From Lachnospiraceae bacterium (GTDB lineage: Bacteria > Bacillota > Clostridia > Lachnospirales > Lachnospiraceae), in assembly GCA_017536965.1 (NCBI GenBank), contig JAFWCK010000059.1:1-54300 (forward strand): a stretch of 54,300 nt of DNA, in the 5' to 3' direction. Under the pieces are notes generated by a model. The model did not search any database. It was not told where the DNA came from and saw only the letters and a program-made list of their open reading frames with translations. Positions within the stretch are counted from its first letter, which is position 1. Each line of letters starts with the position of its first letter. The position numbers and the translations under genes were made by a program. This document shows, piece by piece, positions 24,302-32,032 of this stretch.

Positions 24302-25660
24302 ATGAAGATCGCGATAGCCGGTTGCGGAAAGGTCGGAGCGGCTCTGATCGAACAGCTGACAAAAGAAAACCACGATGTGACCATCATCGACCGTGATGAA
24401 TCGAGGATGGCCTATGTGACGGACTCGCAGGATGTCATGACCTATGTCGGCGATGCCCGTTCTGTTTCGGTATTAAAGAGCGCGGGCGTTGAGGACTGTG
24501 ATCTTATGCTTGCGATGACGGATGACGATGAGGTGAACCTGGTGATCTGTCTTGTGGCAAATAAGATTGGTGTGACGCGGACGATCGCACGTGTGCGGAA
24601 TCCGGTTTTCCATGACACGATGCCGGTCATCGAGGATGAGCTGGGTCTTTCTATGGTCGTCAATCCGGATCTGGAGGCTGCACGGGAAATGTTCAATACC
24701 CTGTATTTCAAGGCGGCCGGTCAGGTGGAGTCCTTCGCAAAAAGCCGGAGCCAGATCTTCACATGCGACATCGAGTCGGACATGCCAATCTGTAATACAA
24801 AAATCATGGAATTGTATTCCGTCACCAAGGCACGCGTTTTTATCTGCGCCATCAAGCGTGACGAAGAAGTCTTTATTCCAAACGGTGAAACAAAAGTGCA
24901 GGCAGGGGACACGCTGTCCTTTGTCGCTGCTCATAAAGAAGCGGAGAAGTTTTTCAAACGCATCGGCCGCGATACGGGCCGTGTCCGCAACCTGACGATC
25001 ATCGGCGGCGGCAGACTGGGATTTTATCTGGGCCGGATGGCTGTGGAAAACGGCATCCCGCTGAAGGTCATTGAGAAGAAAGTGGATACCTGCAAATTGC
25101 TGAACGTATCACTGCCGTCGGCTGACATCATCTGCGGCGACGCTACGAACATGGATGTCCTGGAGGAAGAGGGCGTTCTGGAGTCGTCCGCTATTGCAAC
25201 GCTGACGGGCTCTGATTCGGTCAACGTTCTGCTGTCGATGTATCTGAAGCGCAAGTCGCCGGAGGCCAAGCTGATCACCAAGATCAAGAGCTCGGACTTT
25301 GAGGAGATGCTGTACAACCTGGATGTCGGCAGCGTTTACAATCCGAAGTATATTGCGGCGGATCACGTGCTCCGTTACGTACGCGCAATGCAGAACGTGC
25401 TGGAGAACGAGGTGCAGTCGCTCTGCCATGTCATCGATAACAAGGTGGAGGTGCTGGAGTTTCTGATTGGTAAGGATGCGCCGTTTATCGGCACGCCTAT
25501 CAAGGACTTGAAGCTGAAGGACAACCTGCTGGTGACGGACATTACGCGTGGCGGCGTGTCCTTTATCCCGGGCGGCAACGATACCATTGAGGCGGGCGAT
25601 TCGATCCTGGTCGTCACGACGAGGACCGGCCTCTACCGCATCCGCGACATTTTTGAATAA
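24302..25660 (+). CDS. trkA: Trk potassium uptake system NAD-binding regulator TrkA
   Basis: 452 aa: two tandem RCK units. RCK-N 1 starts MKIAIAGCGKVGAALIEQL with DVTIIDRDE; RCK-C 1 follows at about 140-220. RCK-N 2 starts NLTIIGGGRLGFYLGRMA (about 228-245) with DIICGDATN; RCK-C 2 is at the end. It binds NAD(H)/ATP at the cytoplasmic face and gates TrkH. AAGGAGG precedes the start. TrkH follows after a repeat-bearing spacer of 122 bp. Confidence 0.95.
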   Translation: MKIAIAGCGKVGAALIEQLTKENHDVTIIDRDESRMAYVTDSQDVMTYVGDARSVSVLKSAGVEDCDLMLAMTDDDEVNLVICLVANKIGVTRTIARVRNPVFHDTMPVIEDELGLSMVVNPDLEAAREMFNTLYFKAAGQVESFAKSRSQIFTCDIESDMPICNTKIMELYSVTKARVFICAIKRDEEVFIPNGETKVQAGDTLSFVAAHKEAEKFFKRIGRDTGRVRNLTIIGGGRLGFYLGRMAVENGIPLKVIEKKVDTCKLLNVSLPSADIICGDATNMDVLEEEGVLESSAIATLTGSDSVNVLLSMYLKRKSPEAKLITKIKSSDFEEMLYNLDVGSVYNPKYIAADHVLRYVRAMQNVLENEVQSLCHVIDNKVEVLEFLIGKDAPFIGTPIKDLKLKDNLLVTDITRGGVSFIPGGNDTIEAGDSILVVTTRTGLYRIRDIFE

Positions 25661-25691
25661 GAGTTGGCTTGCGGGGATCTGATGATGTGTG

Positions 25692-25782
25692 CAGTTTCCG
25701 CGCGATGCTGTTAGCTTTATACGGTTTCCCTGCGAAGCTATTAGCTTAACACGGTTTCCCGCGAAGCTGTTGATAGAAACTG
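25692..25782 (+). repeat. 30-bp tandem repeat, three units, upstream of trkH
   Basis: Units begin CAGTTTCCGCGCGATGCTGT (25692), CGGTTTCCCTGCGAAGCTAT (25722) and CGGTTTCCCGCGAAGCTGTT (25752). The first two continue TAGCTT. The last unit ends at the trkH start codon and replaces any normal ribosome-binding site. Confidence 0.85.
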
Positions 25783-27264
25783 ATGAGTAAAATCGTACTG
25801 AAGACAATTGGATTGATATTGCTGATCGAGGCGGCGTTCATGCTGCTGCCTGTGATCATTGCGTTTATTTATGGGGAGTCGGACTGGAAGTACTTCCTGC
25901 TGATCATCGCGGGCGCGGCGATCGTTGGCGGCCTGCTGTATCTGATCAAGCCGTCGAAGCGGCGGATGCATGCGAAGGAGGGCTTTATCATTGTCGGTCT
26001 GGCTTGGCTGGTGATGAGTCTTGTCGGCGCAATCCCGTATGTGCTCTCCGGCCTGATCCCGAATTACCTCAACGCTGTGTTTGAGGCGGTTTCCGGGTTT
26101 ACGACATCGGGAGTTACGATCATTGCGGATATCGAGGTCGGCAGCCACGCGATCCTGTTCTGGAGGAGTCTTACGCACTGGATCGGAGGCATGGGCGTGC
26201 TGGTCTTTATGCTGGCGCTGACGCCGATCGCGGGCGGTGCGTCGATGCACATTATGCGCGCGGAGGCTCCTGGACCAACCACGGAGAAGATCAGTCCGAA
26301 GATCAGCCAGACTGCAAAATGGCTCTACATTATTTATCTGGCGCTGACGCTGGCGGAGGTGCTGGCGCTGGTTATCTGCAAGCTGGATGTTTATAAATCT
26401 TTCCTGATCTCGTTCGGCACGCTGGCAACCGGCGGATTCAGCCCGTTGAATTCATCGCTGGCGTCGTTTACGTATGCGCAGCAGGTGGTCGTCATCGTAT
26501 TCATGGTGCTGGCCGGCTGCAATTTTGCCTTGTTCTTCCTGGTGGTGACCGGGAAGTTCCGCAAGGCGATCACGGATTCCGAGTTGATCGGATATCTGGT
26601 CACGACCGCGGTCGTAGTCATTCTGATCTCTTTGAATGTGTACATGGTCCGTGAACAGTTCGATACCTTTGGGGAGGCCTTCCATCAATCGTGCTTTGCG
26701 GCGGTCTCGTCGCTGACGTCGACGGGATTCGCGGCGTATAATTACAATCTGTTCCCGTGGTTCTCCAAGGCACTGCTGCTTATGGTGATGTTCATTGGCG
26801 GGTGTGCGGGAAGTACGGCTGGTGGTATCAAAGTATCGCGCTGGCAGATCATGATCAAGGCGGTGCGGCGGTATCTGCGCGAGCGGATCCACCCGCGCAG
26901 CGTGAATGTGGTGAAGTTCAACAAGAAAGAGATCGAGGACGAGGTCGTTGGCGGCATCCTGATTTACTTTGCTATTTTTATTTTGATTTATATCATTTCG
27001 ATGTTTATTGTATCGACGGAGAAGAACATGGATTTCACGACGACGTTCTCCTGTGTGGCAACGACGTTCAACAACAACGGAATCGAGATCAAGACGGTCG
27101 ACTTTGGCGGCTATTTCAATTTCCACTGGTGGTCGAGGATCGTGTTTATCGTGGACATGCTGCTTGGGCGGCTGGAGATTTTCCCTATCGTGCTGCTGTT
27201 CACATGGCTGTTTACGCCAGTCCGTGATGTTTACAAGAAGATCCGCCATAAGACGGAGTATTGA
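25783..27264 (+). CDS. trkH: Trk potassium uptake system membrane subunit TrkH
   Basis: 493 aa, about ten membrane helices, with four pore loops. Loop motifs include VSGFTTSGVTII, GTLATGGFSP and SSLTSTGFAAYN, and a fourth near TTFNNNGIE; GGCAGSTAGGIK follows loop 3. It is the ion-conducting partner of TrkA. No ribosome-binding site is obvious in front of the ATG, which abuts the 30-bp repeats. A terminator follows closely. Confidence 0.95.
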   Translation: MSKIVLKTIGLILLIEAAFMLLPVIIAFIYGESDWKYFLLIIAGAAIVGGLLYLIKPSKRRMHAKEGFIIVGLAWLVMSLVGAIPYVLSGLIPNYLNAVFEAVSGFTTSGVTIIADIEVGSHAILFWRSLTHWIGGMGVLVFMLALTPIAGGASMHIMRAEAPGPTTEKISPKISQTAKWLYIIYLALTLAEVLALVICKLDVYKSFLISFGTLATGGFSPLNSSLASFTYAQQVVVIVFMVLAGCNFALFFLVVTGKFRKAITDSELIGYLVTTAVVVILISLNVYMVREQFDTFGEAFHQSCFAAVSSLTSTGFAAYNYNLFPWFSKALLLMVMFIGGCAGSTAGGIKVSRWQIMIKAVRRYLRERIHPRSVNVVKFNKKEIEDEVVGGILIYFAIFILIYIISMFIVSTEKNMDFTTTFSCVATTFNNNGIEIKTVDFGGYFNFHWWSRIVFIVDMLLGRLEIFPIVLLFTWLFTPVRDVYKKIRHKTEY

Positions 27265-27279
27265 TTTGATGATGAACCT

Positions 27280-27307
27280 GCCCCGCGCTGATCGCGCGGG
27301 GCTTTTT
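27280..27307 (+). terminator. Terminator of trkH
   Basis: GCCCCGCG-CTGAT-CGCGCGGGGC then TTTTTAT. Very strong stem. Confidence 0.9.
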
Positions 27308-27333
27308 ATGTCGTTTGTAGGTGTGTGGAGCGG

Positions 27334-27775
27334 AATCGCGTTCCGGGTTCGCTTTTTCGGATTGTATTTTCTCGTGATTGCGTTCTGGGTTCGCTTTTTC
27401 GGATTGGATTTTCTCGTGATCGCGTTTCGGGTTCGTTTTTGAGCGAACGGTTTTTATGTGATTGCGAGTTTCGTGCATTTTTCGAGATCCAGCTTGAAAA
27501 AAGGCCTTAGATAATCAACACCTCGTGTGACTAAGTGGCACTTTTTGGCTTCAAAATAGGCTTTGAGAGGGACTTGGTTATTCAGGATTGCACGAAACTC
27601 GCAATTGCAAATTTAAGGTCAAAACAAAAACGAACCCTGAACGGGAAGTCGGTCATTTGGGCTTTGTATTTTTGAACCCAGAACGGGATGTTGGTCATTT
27701 GAGCGTTGTTTTTTTGAACCCGGATCGCGATTCCGGTCATTTGGTCGTTTTTTTGAATCCGGAACGCAAAATCGA
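27334..27775. repeat. Inverted arrays of a 42-bp-period repeat, locus A
   Basis: The forward core GATTGCGTTCTGGGTTCG (or close variants) occurs at 27334, 27376, 27418 and, degenerate, 27460, an exact 42-bp step. Inverted cores (CGAACCC-GAACGCGAT type) start at about 27593, 27631, 27673, 27715 and 27754, mostly 42 bp apart. ATTGCGAGTTTCGTGC (27461-27476) and its exact complement (27590-27605) form the inner arms. The spacer DNA is also repeated (TTTTTCGGATT, TCGGTCATTT). No protein-coding sense is seen. The related locus B is at 38550-38841. Confidence 0.85.
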
Positions 27776-27807
27776 GTGTATGGGGGAGAGGGGACTTCAA
27801 TACTCCT

Positions 27808-27905
27808 GAAATGAACATCAGGATATTTGATACCCTTGAAATGAACAACAGGATAGTTGGTGCCTTTGAAATGAACATCAGGATAGTTGGTGCCTTTGAA
27901 ATGAA
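27808..27905. repeat. 30-bp tandem repeat, 3.3 units
   Basis: GAAATGAACATCAGGATAGT then TGGTGCCTTT, starting at 27808, 27838, 27868 and 27898. It reads through in one frame by chance (30 = 10 codons), but no start signal or known protein is present. Confidence 0.85.
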
Positions 27906-27906
27906 A

Positions 27907-27935
27907 AGGAGCTGCACGGCAGTGCAGCTCCTTTT
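27907..27935. terminator. Stem-loop, probable terminator
   Basis: AGGAGCTGCAC-GGCA-GTGCAGCTCCT with short T-runs on both strands (TTTT). It may end the leftward nitroreductase transcript. Confidence 0.55.
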
Positions 27936-27972
27936 GGATCTTGATTTGAAAGTCGTGCGAAAAGCAGGTGAG

Positions 27973-28056
27973 TTATTTCACGTAAACGACCATGAAAAAG
28001 GTGTTATTTCACGTAAACGACTATGAAAAAGGTGTTACTTCACGTAAACGACCATG
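27973..28056 (-). repeat. 31-bp tandem repeat made from the nitroreductase 3' end
   Basis: TTATTTCACGTAAACGACCA occurs at 27973, 28004 and (as TTACTTC...) 28035, an exact 31-bp step. The 28035 copy is the real end of the gene (codons MVVYVK and stop). The other two are duplicates downstream of it. Confidence 0.85.
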
Positions 28057-28568
28057 TCGGATTTTTTCTCCGGTACTGGCGGGTAATCGCAGTCGCGGTA
28101 GCCGAGGATGCAGTTGCCGACGCCGACCATTGTCTCCGGCAGTCCCCATTTCTTCAGCAGTTCTTTGCCTTCCGGGAACTCGAAGGTTTCTTTTGCACGG
28201 TGGATCCAGCATGAGTCTACATCGATGGCATGTGCAGCATTCAGCAGGTTGCCCATAACAAGAACGCCGTCATACAGAGCGATTGGGCTGACTTCCGGAT
28301 CGTAAAGAACGACCAGGACTGTCGGTGCGCCGTAGAATGGGTCCATGTCTTCCGGCATGTTGCCAGCTTTGCGGTTCAGAGCCATCAGCAGGTCGCGGGT
28401 TTCTTTATCCTGGACAACGATGATCTTGCATGGCTGCTTGTTCATGCCGCTGGCTGCGTAGATGCCTGCTTTCAGGATCTGCTCGAGCTCTTCGTCTTTG
28501 ATCTGCTCAGCTTTATACTTGCGGATACTTCTTCTCTCAATGAGATCTTTGATGGTTTCTTTTGCCAT
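28035..28568 (-). CDS. Nitroreductase-family protein
   Basis: 177 aa. RRSIRKYKAEQIKDEELEQI near the start, AGIYAASGMNKQPCKIIVVQ, FYGAPTVLVVLYD and a C-terminal VGVGNCILGYRD place it in the small nitroreductase-like group common in gut Clostridia, distinct from the one at 22420. FMN-dependent reduction of an unknown acceptor is expected. AAAGGAGG precedes the ATG at 28568. The last six codons plus stop are repeated twice downstream. Confidence 0.9.
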   Translation of the reverse strand: MAKETIKDLIERRSIRKYKAEQIKDEELEQILKAGIYAASGMNKQPCKIIVVQDKETRDLLMALNRKAGNMPEDMDPFYGAPTVLVVLYDPEVSPIALYDGVLVMGNLLNAAHAIDVDSCWIHRAKETFEFPEGKELLKKWGLPETMVGVGNCILGYRDCDYPPVPEKKSDMVVYVK

Positions 28569-28637
28569 TTGTTCTTTCCTCCTTTAAATCGTGAGTCTTT
28601 CTTCGATTTATGTCAAATGCATTTGTGAGTACGAATG

Positions 28638-29642
28638 TTATTGCGGGGTATCGCCGGTATTGTCAGGTGCATCGTCCGCATCGTCGGAGCTGGAGTCATC
28701 CGCCTGACCCAGGAAGTCATTCACTGCGTCATCGTCGCCGAGGATGCCGACCTTCTTTGAGGCGCTCTTGATCCGGGCGAACTGCAGGAGTTCCTTCAGC
28801 TCATCGACAGAGTAGGTGTAGTCGGTGTTGCAGAAGTGGCATTTGACGGTGATAGATTCGCCGTCGTCGATCATCGACTGCAGCTCCTGCTTGCCCAACG
28901 CGATCAGGCCGCGGGCGATGTGCTCCTTGGAGCAGCCACACAGGAATTGCGTCGGGGTCTTGTCCAGGATCTCCAGGTCCATGTCGCCGAGGATGTAGTC
29001 CAGAATCTCTTCCGGCCCCATGCCGTCTTCCATCATCTCCGTGACCGGTTTGATGGTGGCAAGTTTTGCTTCCAGCTTTTCGATCAGATCGTCGCCTGCG
29101 CCAGGCATCAGCTGTACGATAAAGCCGCCGGCCTGTGCGACCGTGTTGTCCTTGTTCATCAGCACACCCAGTGCAACAGCACTAGGTGTCTGTTCAGATT
29201 TGGCGAAGTAGTAGGTCAGGTCTTCGGCGACCTCACTGGTGCCCAGAGGGGTCTGGCTGACGTAAGGCTCCTTCAGTCCGAGGTCCTTGATGACGGTCAA
29301 AGTGCCATAGCCGATGGCGGCGCCGACATCCAGTTTGCCCGCATAGTTGGTCGGGATCAGGACCAGGGGATTGTTGACGTAGCCCTTTACATTGCCGTTG
29401 GCATCGGCGGTTACAGTGACGGCGCCGATCGGGCCGTCGCCCTTCATGATGAGGGTGAGGATATCGTCGCCCTTCATCATCACACCCATCATCGCGCCGC
29501 CGCTCAGCAGGCGGCCGAGGGCCGCAGTTGCGACCGGGCTGGTATTGTGGCGCGACCGGGCGTATTCCACCATTTCGGTGGAGCGGATCGCGAACGCCCT
29601 TATTTTTTCTCCAGCTGCAGTAGCTCGTAAGATGTAATCCAT
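28638..29642 (-). CDS. hslO: Redox-regulated chaperone Hsp33
   Basis: 334 aa. The N-terminal Hsp33 fold is clear (YILRATAAGEKIRAFAIRST, then TAALGRLLSGGAMMG and VKGYVNNP). The zinc switch has four Cys: CGC (about residues 234-236) and CHFC (about 267-270). It holds unfolding proteins under oxidative stress, which suits an obligate anaerobe. The C-terminus has an extra acidic Asp/Ser-rich tail of about 30 residues (DDSSSDDADDAPD) beyond the usual length. Confidence 0.95.
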   Translation of the reverse strand: MDYILRATAAGEKIRAFAIRSTEMVEYARSRHNTSPVATAALGRLLSGGAMMGVMMKGDDILTLIMKGDGPIGAVTVTADANGNVKGYVNNPLVLIPTNYAGKLDVGAAIGYGTLTVIKDLGLKEPYVSQTPLGTSEVAEDLTYYFAKSEQTPSAVALGVLMNKDNTVAQAGGFIVQLMPGAGDDLIEKLEAKLATIKPVTEMMEDGMGPEEILDYILGDMDLEILDKTPTQFLCGCSKEHIARGLIALGKQELQSMIDDGESITVKCHFCNTDYTYSVDELKELLQFARIKSASKKVGILGDDDAVNDFLGQADDSSSDDADDAPDNTGDTPQ

Positions 29643-29734
29643 GTTTCCTCCAAGTTATATATGGAAACGCAAGATTTGCGCCGCAAAAGGGCGCGGCGCG
29701 CGTGTTCCCTGCTTGTGATTCATTATAGCGAAAG

Positions 29735-29763
29735 TTGCGAAAATAGGCAAATTGACGTATACT
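29735..29763 (+). promoter_or_regulatory. Promoter with start close to the ATG
   Basis: TTGCGA, 17 bp, TATACT (29758-29763). The ATG at 29773 lies only ten bases downstream, so the transcript is nearly leaderless. Confidence 0.45.
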
Positions 29764-29772
29764 TTTTCAGTT

Positions 29773-30759
29773 ATGAAACGGACCATCCGAAAGACAATCA
29801 AATCGATATCGAAGAAGAATCTGATCTTCCCGGGAATCGTGCTGGCGGTCATGATCATCCTTTTGCTTGTCATTCTGAGTGCGGATATTTTCCAGCCGGA
29901 GGTGGCATCGACGCCGGATGAGATCGTCGCGCTGTATGAGCGCGGGGAAGGGTACGTGCATGTCATCGCGGATGACCTGCAGTACAGCAACTACGATTAT
30001 TACACCAGCAATAAGAACCGGTTCGCGTCCTATTATTACATTCTGGAAGAGGATCAGGGGCCGTCGTGTGTGTTCTTCCTGATCACCGGGGAGCGGGGCG
30101 AGCAGCTGACGACGATCGAGCACTTTGACGCGAAAGCTCGGTTCATGACTAAGGATGCGCATTTCGAGACGTTCCTGGAGGGATTTGCGAAAGACATTGG
30201 TTGGGATGCGGACGCACTGAAGGAAGTCAGCCATGGATTTGTGGTGAGCCAGTTCGACTATCGGCCGGGGCTGAGCATGATCCTGGTGGCGCTGATCATC
30301 CTGTTGATCGCGGCCTGCGCGGTTTATATGATCGCCAACCTCATCTACATCTGGAAACCGCATCTGCATCCGGCCTGCCGAAGGCTGAAACACTTTGGTC
30401 TGGACGGCGAGGACTTTACGGAGATCGACCACGAGCTGGCGGAAGATCTGCTGATCAGTGCAGGACAGATCTATGTGACGGAAAACTACCTGATCGTTAT
30501 TGGCAAGCGAAATCTGTGGATGGTGCCGCTGTTCAATATCGTTTGGGCTTATAAATATTCGGAGTGGAATCCGTTTGTAAAGAAAAAGAAGCTGACGTAT
30601 TCGCTGGTTATCGTGACAAGCCCGAAAGAGAAGATCACGATCCGCGGTAACAAGAAACCGCACACGGATAAGATCCTGCAGTTTTTGGACAGCAGCTTCA
30701 CGCATATTACGGTGGGCTACAGCGACGAGATCAGGGAGCAGATGGAAGAACTGTTGTAG
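29773..30759 (+). CDS. Uncharacterised two-helix membrane protein
   Basis: 328 aa from MKRTIRKTIK. One helix lies near residues 17-37 and a second at about 172-197. An extracytoplasmic segment between them carries YYTSNKNRFASYYYILEE. The C-terminal cytoplasmic part has PH-like beta segments (GQIYVTENYLIVIGKRNLW, VPLFNIVWAYKY, LVIVTSPKEKITIRG). The layout resembles unnamed Lachnospiraceae proteins of the DUF6709 type; I am not certain of the family number. No ribosome-binding site is visible. It is divergent from hslO. Confidence 0.75.
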   Translation: MKRTIRKTIKSISKKNLIFPGIVLAVMIILLLVILSADIFQPEVASTPDEIVALYERGEGYVHVIADDLQYSNYDYYTSNKNRFASYYYILEEDQGPSCVFFLITGERGEQLTTIEHFDAKARFMTKDAHFETFLEGFAKDIGWDADALKEVSHGFVVSQFDYRPGLSMILVALIILLIAACAVYMIANLIYIWKPHLHPACRRLKHFGLDGEDFTEIDHELAEDLLISAGQIYVTENYLIVIGKRNLWMVPLFNIVWAYKYSEWNPFVKKKKLTYSLVIVTSPKEKITIRGNKKPHTDKILQFLDSSFTHITVGYSDEIREQMEELL

Positions 30760-30821
30760 GAGTTTATGACCGAAGGCCTGGATGCGAAGCTGCGTTGAGC
30801 AGTTTCAGAATCCGACAAGGT

Positions 30822-30902
30822 TTGACATATCCCCCGGGGTCGCTTGTAAAATATTAAAAATTCATTAAACTGTAACAAAGAAGTCGGGTGACTGTAACAA
30901 AG
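30822..30902 (+). promoter_or_regulatory. Promoter and paired TGTAACAAAG sites of the nickel-handling operon
   Basis: TTGACA (30822-30827) with TGTAAA at 17-bp spacing (or TAAAAT at 19). Two identical TGTAACAAAG sites follow at 30871 and 30893, 22 bp (two helical turns) apart and downstream of the expected start. This is the geometry of a repressor operator. Confidence 0.5.
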
Positions 30903-30955
30903 ATATTGAACTAAAACTACATGAGGCGCCCGCTGATTGAAAGGAGATTTGAAAA

Positions 30956-31219
30956 ATGCATGACTTAAGTTCTCATTCCCATGAGCATTTTCATGATCAC
31001 ATTACCGCTTTTGACAGCCTGGACCAGGCAATCGCGCTCATCACTTATATGTATGAGCACAATAAGAGCCACGCTGAAGAACTGCACGAGATCTGCCACA
31101 AATTAGAGGCTTCCGGACAGAATGAAGCTGCTTTTCTGGTAGATGATGCAGTCGATCATTTCCGTGAAGGCAATGCATGCCTGGAGCTGGCTCTCAAAAA
31201 CCTGAAAAAGGGAGAGTAA
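30956..31219 (+). CDS. Small His-rich protein, possible nickel-binding
   Basis: 87 aa. The first 15 residues contain six His (MHDLSSHSHEHFHDH); the rest looks like a helical bundle (ALITYMYEHNKSHAEELHEI...). GAAAGGAG precedes the ATG. It is separated by no bases from the CsoR-family gene and is two genes upstream of cooT. It may store or chelate nickel for the CODH/ACS metal centres. The metal role is inferred from His content and neighbours only. Confidence 0.8.
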   Translation: MHDLSSHSHEHFHDHITAFDSLDQAIALITYMYEHNKSHAEELHEICHKLEASGQNEAAFLVDDAVDHFREGNACLELALKNLKKGE

Positions 31220-31489
31220 ATGGCAAATCATCAGGAAGAATTAAAGCCGATCGTGAACCGCCTGGCGCGGGCGATCGGGCACTTGGAATATGTCAAACGC
31301 ATGGTTGAAGAGGGACGGGACTGTTCGGAGATCCTGATCCAGCTTTCTGCTGTGGAGTCCGCGATCAATTCCACTGGGGTGGAATTATTGAAGGACCATA
31401 TTGACCATGTCGTTGTGGACGCAGTGAAGGAAGGCAACACGGACGCTATTGAGGGGCTGAAAGCCGCTATTGAGAGGTACGTGAAATAG
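31220..31489 (+). CDS. CsoR/RcnR/FrmR-family (DUF156) transcriptional repressor
   Basis: 89 aa, all-helical, with the family core RLARAIGHLEYVKRMVEEGR, then CSEILIQLSAVESAIN. The metal-site positions read Cys35 and His60 as in the family. The fourth position (Cys65 in CsoR, His64 in RcnR) is Val64, with a His at 63 instead, and His4 is near the N-terminus. So this is neither a standard copper nor a standard RcnR site. Given cooT next door, nickel is the best guess; a FrmR-like aldehyde sensor (Cys35/His60) is the alternative. It starts directly after the stop of the previous gene. Confidence 0.88.
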   Translation: MANHQEELKPIVNRLARAIGHLEYVKRMVEEGRDCSEILIQLSAVESAINSTGVELLKDHIDHVVVDAVKEGNTDAIEGLKAAIERYVK

Positions 31490-31557
31490 ACGGAAGCCGC
31501 TTGTCAGTGCTGCGCGCCTGCTTGTGAAAGTGGCGGTATGCCACATAAGGAGGAATT

Positions 31558-31743
31558 ATGTGTTTATCAACTGTAATGCTTGAGAAAAACGGTACGCAGG
31601 AAAAAGTCTGCGAATATGTCAGCAATGTTAAAACTGATGGCAAAAAGATTACATTAGTAGACGTGATGGGGAACGAGACCTTTGTAGAAGGCACTCTGAA
31701 ATCCATGGACTTTATTAAGAATCTGATCGTGGTCGAGGCATAA
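31558..31743 (+). CDS. cooT: CooT-family nickel-binding protein
   Basis: 61 aa, full length for the family. It starts MCLSTVMLEKNG, with the Cys2 that binds nickel in CooT, and continues through KITLVDVMGNETFVEG. CooT is a small dimeric accessory protein for nickel insertion into CO dehydrogenase. AGGAGG lies before the ATG. It completes the trio with the His-rich protein and CsoR-like repressor and ends in a terminator before cooC. The last four codons plus stop are duplicated downstream. Confidence 0.88.
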   Translation: MCLSTVMLEKNGTQEKVCEYVSNVKTDGKKITLVDVMGNETFVEGTLKSMDFIKNLIVVEA

Positions 31744-31766
31744 ATTATTACGTGGTCGAGGCGTAA
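31729..31766 (+). repeat. Duplicate of the cooT 3' end
   Basis: GTGGTCGAGGCATAA (31729-31743, end of cooT) recurs as GTGGTCGAGGCGTAA (31752-31766), 23 bp on. Confidence 0.8.
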
Positions 31767-31870
31767 ATCTGGAGTTGGAGGCGCGCCTTGCAGCGCATAC
31801 ACAGTCGATCTTCGTAGCTTTCTAGTAATATCTCAAGAATCATGTAACATATTTTAAATTGTTTTTAAAA

Positions 31871-31896
31871 AAGAACTTCCCGGGAGGGGGGTTCTT
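31871..31896 (+). terminator. Terminator of the cooT operon
   Basis: AAGAACTTCCC-GGGA-GGGGGGTTCTT followed by CTTGATTTT. Moderate T-run. Confidence 0.65.
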
Positions 31897-31897
31897 C

Positions 31898-31963
31898 TTG
31901 ATTTTGTATACAATTACCATTAAAATTATTGTAGATTTTTATGTTAAAGAACCGTAACAAAAG
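31898..31963 (+). promoter_or_regulatory. Promoter and TGTAAC-like sites upstream of cooC
   Basis: TTGATT (31898-31903), 17 bp, TAAAAT (31921-31926). TGTTAAAG (31942) and CGTAACAAAAG (31953) lie 11 bp apart, just after the expected start. This is similar to the operators at 30871/30893. TGTAACA also occurs at 31843. Confidence 0.4.
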
Positions 31964-32032
31964 AGAAGACTAAATATTAAAGAAATATTTTTTTTTAAAA
32001 GATTTGTTAAATAAATAACGAGGTAGAACGAT

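Noticed and set aside
27334..27775. CRISPR-like regularly spaced repeats
   Set aside because: The cores are degenerate, the intervening DNA is itself repeated rather than unique, orientation flips mid-array, and no cas genes are present.
27811..28026. Short ORF across the 30-bp and 31-bp repeats
   Set aside because: It is open only because the 30-bp unit keeps frame. There is no ribosome-binding site and no family resemblance, and it runs into the nitroreductase repeats.
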